A stretch of DNA of 24,932 bases, from assembly GCA_002394685.1 (NCBI GenBank), contig DGUP01000003.1:1-24932 (forward strand). The letters run 5' to 3'. Below the pieces are notes generated by a model that ran no database searches, was not told the DNA's origin, and saw only the letters and a list, made by a program, of their open reading frames with translations. Source of the DNA: Treponema sp. UBA4307. GTDB taxonomy: Bacteria; Spirochaetota; Spirochaetia; Treponematales; Treponemataceae. Below are positions 21,789 to 24,932 of this stretch, in pieces. The position numbers were made by a program, and so were the translations under genes. The stretch's first letter is position 1, and each line of letters begins with the position of its first letter.

Positions 21789-23333
21789 ATGGCAAAGACA
21801 TTATTGGAAATGAAGAATATCACCAAGGAATTTCCTGGTGTAAAAGCACTCGATAATGTAAATCTTGTTGTTGAGGAAGGCGAAATTCACGCTATTTGTG
21901 GTGAAAACGGAGCTGGTAAATCAACATTGATGAACGTTCTTAGTGGTATTTACCCATATGGAACATATTCCGGAGACATTATCTATGATGGCGAAATCTG
22001 TAAGTTCCATCAGATCAAAGACAGTGAAGCCAAAGGTATTGTTATTATTCATCAGGAACTTGCATTAGTTCCACTTTTAACAATTGCTGAAAACATGTTC
22101 CTCGGTAATGAACGGGGATCAAAAGCAAAAATTGACTGGGCACAAACCTACGATAAGGCTGATGAGCTTTTGAGAATGGTTGGCCTTAAGGACTCTTCAA
22201 AGAGTTTGATTAAAGATATTGGTGTAGGTAAGCAGCAGCTGGTAGAAATTGCCAAGGCTCTTGGAAAAAAAGTTCGCCTGCTGATTCTGGATGAACCTAC
22301 TGCCTCATTAAATGATACAGAAGCTAAACATCTTCTTGACTTGATGCTCGAGTTCAAGAAGCAGGGAATGACTTCAATTATTATTTCACATAAGTTGAAC
22401 GAAATTTCCTATGTTGCAGATAAAATTACAATCATTCGTGATGGTTCTTCTATCACTACAATGAAAAAGACCGATCCTGATTTTAATGAAGACAAGATTA
22501 TCTCTGCAATGGTTGGTCGTAGCCTTACAGACCGCTTCCCTAAGCGTGAACCACATATTGGAGAAGTTTGTCTGGAAGTTAAGGACTGGTGTGTTGATCA
22601 TCCTGTATTCGATGGAATTAAGGTATGTGATCATATCAACTTTAATCTTAGAAAGGGTGAAGTTCTTGGTATTTCAGGATTGATGGGTGCAGGACGTACT
22701 GAGCTGGCAATGAGTCTTTTTGGCCGTTCATATGGTTCTAATATCCGTGGAAAAATTATTCTTAATGGAAAGGAAGTTACATTCCCGGATGTTAAGTCTG
22801 CTATTAATCATAAAATTGCATATGTAACAGAAGACCGTAAGGGTAATGGTTTGATTCTTTCTGAATCAATCAGAAAAAATACAGTTGCAGCAAATCTGTC
22901 AAGAATTTCTAAAAACGGTGTCATCAACTTTGATGAAGAACGTCGTGTTGCTGTTCAGATGGCAGGTGAAATGCATACAAAGTGTGCAACTGTAGATGAA
23001 GATGTAGGAAATCTTTCTGGTGGAAATATGCAGAAGGTCCTTCTTGGAAAATGGCTTTTTGCTGAACCGGATATCCTTATTCTTGATGAACCAACCCGTG
23101 GTATTGATGTTGGTGCTAAATACGAAATCTACTGCATTATTAACAAGATGGTTGCAGAAGGTAAGTCAGTTATTTTGATTTCTTCAGAAATGCCTGAAGT
23201 TCTTGGAATGAGTGATCGTATTTACGTAATGAACGAAGGCAGAATGATTGCTGAAATGAATGGAAAAGATGCAACTCAGGAAAAAATCATGGCTTGCATT
23301 ATTGATTCTAGCAATAAAAAGATTGAGGAGTAG
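21789..23333 (+). CDS. Sugar ABC transporter ATPase with two nucleotide-binding domains (XylG/GguA type)
   Basis: The product is 514 residues, usual length for double-domain monosaccharide ATPases. ATG 21789 follows GAGAGG. Domain 1 has Walker A GENGAGKST, a Q-loop in IIHQELALVPLLT, the degenerate signature GVGKQQLVEIAKAL, and Walker B LLILDEPTASLN. Domain 2 has the altered Walker A GLMGAGRTEL, the EDRKGNGLIL segment, signature LSGGNMQKVLLGKWL, and Walker B ILILDEPTRGIDVGAKYEIY. The unequal two halves are typical of this family. It powers import of the sugar bound by the 20569-21648 protein through the permease encoded three bases downstream. No promoter is seen in front of it, so it depends on read-through of the terminator at 21669-21703. 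Confidence 0.96.
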   Translation: MAKTLLEMKNITKEFPGVKALDNVNLVVEEGEIHAICGENGAGKSTLMNVLSGIYPYGTYSGDIIYDGEICKFHQIKDSEAKGIVIIHQELALVPLLTIAENMFLGNERGSKAKIDWAQTYDKADELLRMVGLKDSSKSLIKDIGVGKQQLVEIAKALGKKVRLLILDEPTASLNDTEAKHLLDLMLEFKKQGMTSIIISHKLNEISYVADKITIIRDGSSITTMKKTDPDFNEDKIISAMVGRSLTDRFPKREPHIGEVCLEVKDWCVDHPVFDGIKVCDHINFNLRKGEVLGISGLMGAGRTELAMSLFGRSYGSNIRGKIILNGKEVTFPDVKSAINHKIAYVTEDRKGNGLILSESIRKNTVAANLSRISKNGVINFDEERRVAVQMAGEMHTKCATVDEDVGNLSGGNMQKVLLGKWLFAEPDILILDEPTRGIDVGAKYEIYCIINKMVAEGKSVILISSEMPEVLGMSDRIYVMNEGRMIAEMNGKDATQEKIMACIIDSSNKKIEE

Positions 23334-23336
23334 AAA

Positions 23337-24698
23337 ATGGCCGGACAAACTTTAGTTCCTAATAGAAATAGTTTTGACTTTAAGAAATGGTTGAAAAATA
23401 ACACCATGATTATTGTCCTGATTGGAGTTGCATTGCTTTTTGAATTGATGATTCGCGGCTCTTCACATGGTAATGCAGCGCTCTTTAATGCACAGAATAT
23501 TACAAACATTATTAACCAGAATGCTTACGTTGTAATTCTTGCAACTGGTATGCTTTTGTGTATTCTTACTGGTGGTAACGTTGACCTTTCTGTAGGTTCT
23601 GTATTGTGTTTTGTTGGTGCTATCGGTGGTAAGCTGATGGTTAATCCTGAACATCCTGAATTACAGTGGCCTGTTGCACCTACAATTATTGTATGTCTTT
23701 TGATTGGTCTTGCAATTGGTGCCTTCCATGGTGCAATTATTGCTTACCTTCATGTTCCTCCTTTTATTACAACTCTTGCAGGTATGCTTTTGTGGCGTGG
23801 TCTTGCAAACGTTGTTCTCGAAGGTATGACAATTTCTCCAATGCCAGAAGGATTCATGAAACTCTTCTCAAATTACCTGCTCAGACCAGATGCTTCATTA
23901 ATACCGCAAGGTCTGGAAACGGCAAAAGTGATTGTAAGCGGCTTGCTTATCATGCTTGCAATCCCTGTAGTTAAGAAGGATCCATTCGGCAGACCAATGC
24001 TTGATAACGCAGGAAAAGCTTTACTTGATTACAAGAAGATTTCGATTTCTACATTAATCGTATTCGTAGCAATTGCAGTTCTCGTAATTGCCCTGATGGT
24101 AGTGAGCAGAAAGAAGAAGCAGAAGAAGGGTTATACAGTTGATGGAAACGGTTTATTCATCCTGAAGATTGCAGCACTTACTTTTGTAATTCTTGGACTT
24201 GGAGCATTCCTTGCATTCGATAAGGGTATTCCTGTTGTACTGATTCTTCTTGCAATTGTCGTAGGATGCTATGCATACTTTACACAGAATACTGTTCCTG
24301 GCCGCTACCTCTATGCAATTGGTGGTAACGTTAAGGCTGCTAAGCTTTCCGGAATTAAGACTGACAATGTAATGTTCTTTGCTTATGCAAATAACGGATT
24401 CATTGCCGCTCTTGCTGCTCTGGTTGTTATGGCACGCTTTAACTCAGCCGCTCCAACAGCAGGTAACAGCTACGAAATGGATGCAATTGCATCATGTTTC
24501 ATTGGTGGTGCATCAGCATATGGTGGAACTGGTACAGTTGGTGGTGCAGTAATTGGTGCCGTATTCATGGGTGTATTGAACAACGGTATGTCATTGCTGA
24601 ACGTTGATGCTAACTGGCAGAAGGCTGTAAAGGGACTTGTACTTCTGGCAGCTGTAATCTTTGATGTTGTTTCAAAGAAAAAGAAGTCGTCTAAGTAA
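23337..24698 (+). CDS. Sugar ABC transporter permease (XylH/GguB type)
   Basis: The product is 453 residues, slightly longer than the usual 390-430. ATG 23337 lies three bases after the ATPase stop, with GAGGAG in the end of that gene as ribosome site. There are many membrane helices. Family blocks are NAYVVILATGMLLCILTGGNVDLSVGSVLCFVGAIGG, VPPFITTLAGMLLWRGLANVVLEG, GRYLYAIGGNVKAAKLSGI, and the late ASCFIGGASAYGGTGTVGGAVIGAVFMGVLNNGMSLL. A Lys-rich cytoplasmic loop (about residues 253-265, VSRKKKQKKG) and a KKKKSSK tail mark cytoplasmic sides. It should form a homodimeric channel with the double ATPase. A monosaccharide substrate is secure as a class; the exact sugar is not. Confidence 0.95.
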   Translation: MAGQTLVPNRNSFDFKKWLKNNTMIIVLIGVALLFELMIRGSSHGNAALFNAQNITNIINQNAYVVILATGMLLCILTGGNVDLSVGSVLCFVGAIGGKLMVNPEHPELQWPVAPTIIVCLLIGLAIGAFHGAIIAYLHVPPFITTLAGMLLWRGLANVVLEGMTISPMPEGFMKLFSNYLLRPDASLIPQGLETAKVIVSGLLIMLAIPVVKKDPFGRPMLDNAGKALLDYKKISISTLIVFVAIAVLVIALMVVSRKKKQKKGYTVDGNGLFILKIAALTFVILGLGAFLAFDKGIPVVLILLAIVVGCYAYFTQNTVPGRYLYAIGGNVKAAKLSGIKTDNVMFFAYANNGFIAALAALVVMARFNSAAPTAGNSYEMDAIASCFIGGASAYGGTGTVGGAVIGAVFMGVLNNGMSLLNVDANWQKAVKGLVLLAAVIFDVVSKKKKSSK

Positions 24699-24814
24699 GT
24701 TTTCTGAGGCAGTTCCTGTTCTGCTTCGGTGTAGATTCAGTTGAATAACTGATTTTATAGAGTTCAAACATTTGATATAGCATGGCAATCTAGTTTGAAT
24801 TAATTAATTCCTCT

Positions 24815-24850
24815 GGGACAGTTGGATTTTCCGGCTGTCCCCTTTTTTTT
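24815..24850 (+). terminator. Intrinsic terminator of the sugar transporter operon
   Basis: GGGACAG (24815-24821) and CTGTCCC (24835-24841) form a seven-pair stem, with CCGG in the loop, followed by CTTTTTTTT. A smaller hairpin, TCAGTT/AACTGA, lies upstream at about 24738-24753. Confidence 0.9.
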
Positions 24851-24891
24851 AGGAATTATTTGTACAGGAATAATTATTTAGCCCGAATGTC

Positions 24892-24932
24892 GAGTATTGA
24901 AAAGTTGCTAACATTACAAAAAAAACGGCGCG
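24892..24932 (+). repeat. Partial copy of the fold-back repeat end, cut by the window edge
   Basis: The sequence GAGTATTGAA...TGCTAACATTACAAAAAAAACGG resembles the left end of copies 1-3 (GAGTTTTGAA...AACGCAAAAAAACGG). It resembles even more closely the inverted right end of the 20092-20394 element, including TTGAAA, TGCT and the A-run before CGG. If real, related repeats flank the transporter operon on both sides. Confidence 0.55.

Overview
The window looks like part of a host-associated Treponema-type spirochaete chromosome. This rests on gene families and architecture (HD-GYP and YesM/YesN signalling, a cache-type chemotaxis receptor, lipoproteins with relaxed lipoboxes, small outer-membrane barrels, and an integron-like cassette array of the kind known from Treponema denticola), not on a marker gene. 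About the first 4.3 kb is AT-rich accessory DNA. The rest reads as a core chromosome.

1-4300: a cassette array. Three related attC-like sites (about 264-313, 1665-1731, 3519-3581) share a CGGTCAAGCCG core and a GTTATxT end. They separate small genes on the + strand: three GNAT acetyltransferases, a HigB/HigA-type and a HicA/HicB-type toxin-antitoxin pair, and an unknown protein. Both toxin genes are broken (an in-frame TAG; a shift in an A9 run), while both antitoxins are intact. An IS110-family transposase fragment on the - strand runs into the first attC. No integrase is visible.

4300-8440: an outer-membrane beta-barrel gene (-), a small membrane protein with two zinc ribbons (+), and a two-gene - strand operon: a transmembrane HD-GYP phosphodiesterase followed by an orphan sugar-type solute-binding lipoprotein whose start overlaps the HD-GYP stop.

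8440-17590: one probable long + strand operon. It begins with methionine synthesis genes (metF, a stand-alone MetH reactivation-domain protein, and a metH lacking that domain). It continues without a break into a sugar-sensing set: a membrane-anchored periplasmic-binding protein, a YesM/LytS-type histidine kinase, an AraC-type response regulator, and a XylF/ChvE-like binding lipoprotein. This resembles XylFII-LytS/YesN three-component sensing of xylose.

17646-19541: a cache-domain methyl-accepting chemotaxis protein (-). 19542-20568: about 1 kb without genes, filled by related structured repeats, one of which is a roughly 303-bp fold-back element with terminal inverted repeats like a MITE. 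20569-24698: a highly expressed-looking sugar ABC transporter operon (binding lipoprotein, double ATPase, permease) of the ChvE-GguAB/XylFGH type, with an internal terminator after the binding-protein gene and a strong terminator at the end. What looks like another copy of the repeat begins at the right edge.

A working picture is that the kinase/regulator set senses a sugar, probably a pentose or galactose-like hexose, and controls the nearby transporter, while the chemotaxis receptor and HD-GYP protein link related cues to motility and c-di-GMP.
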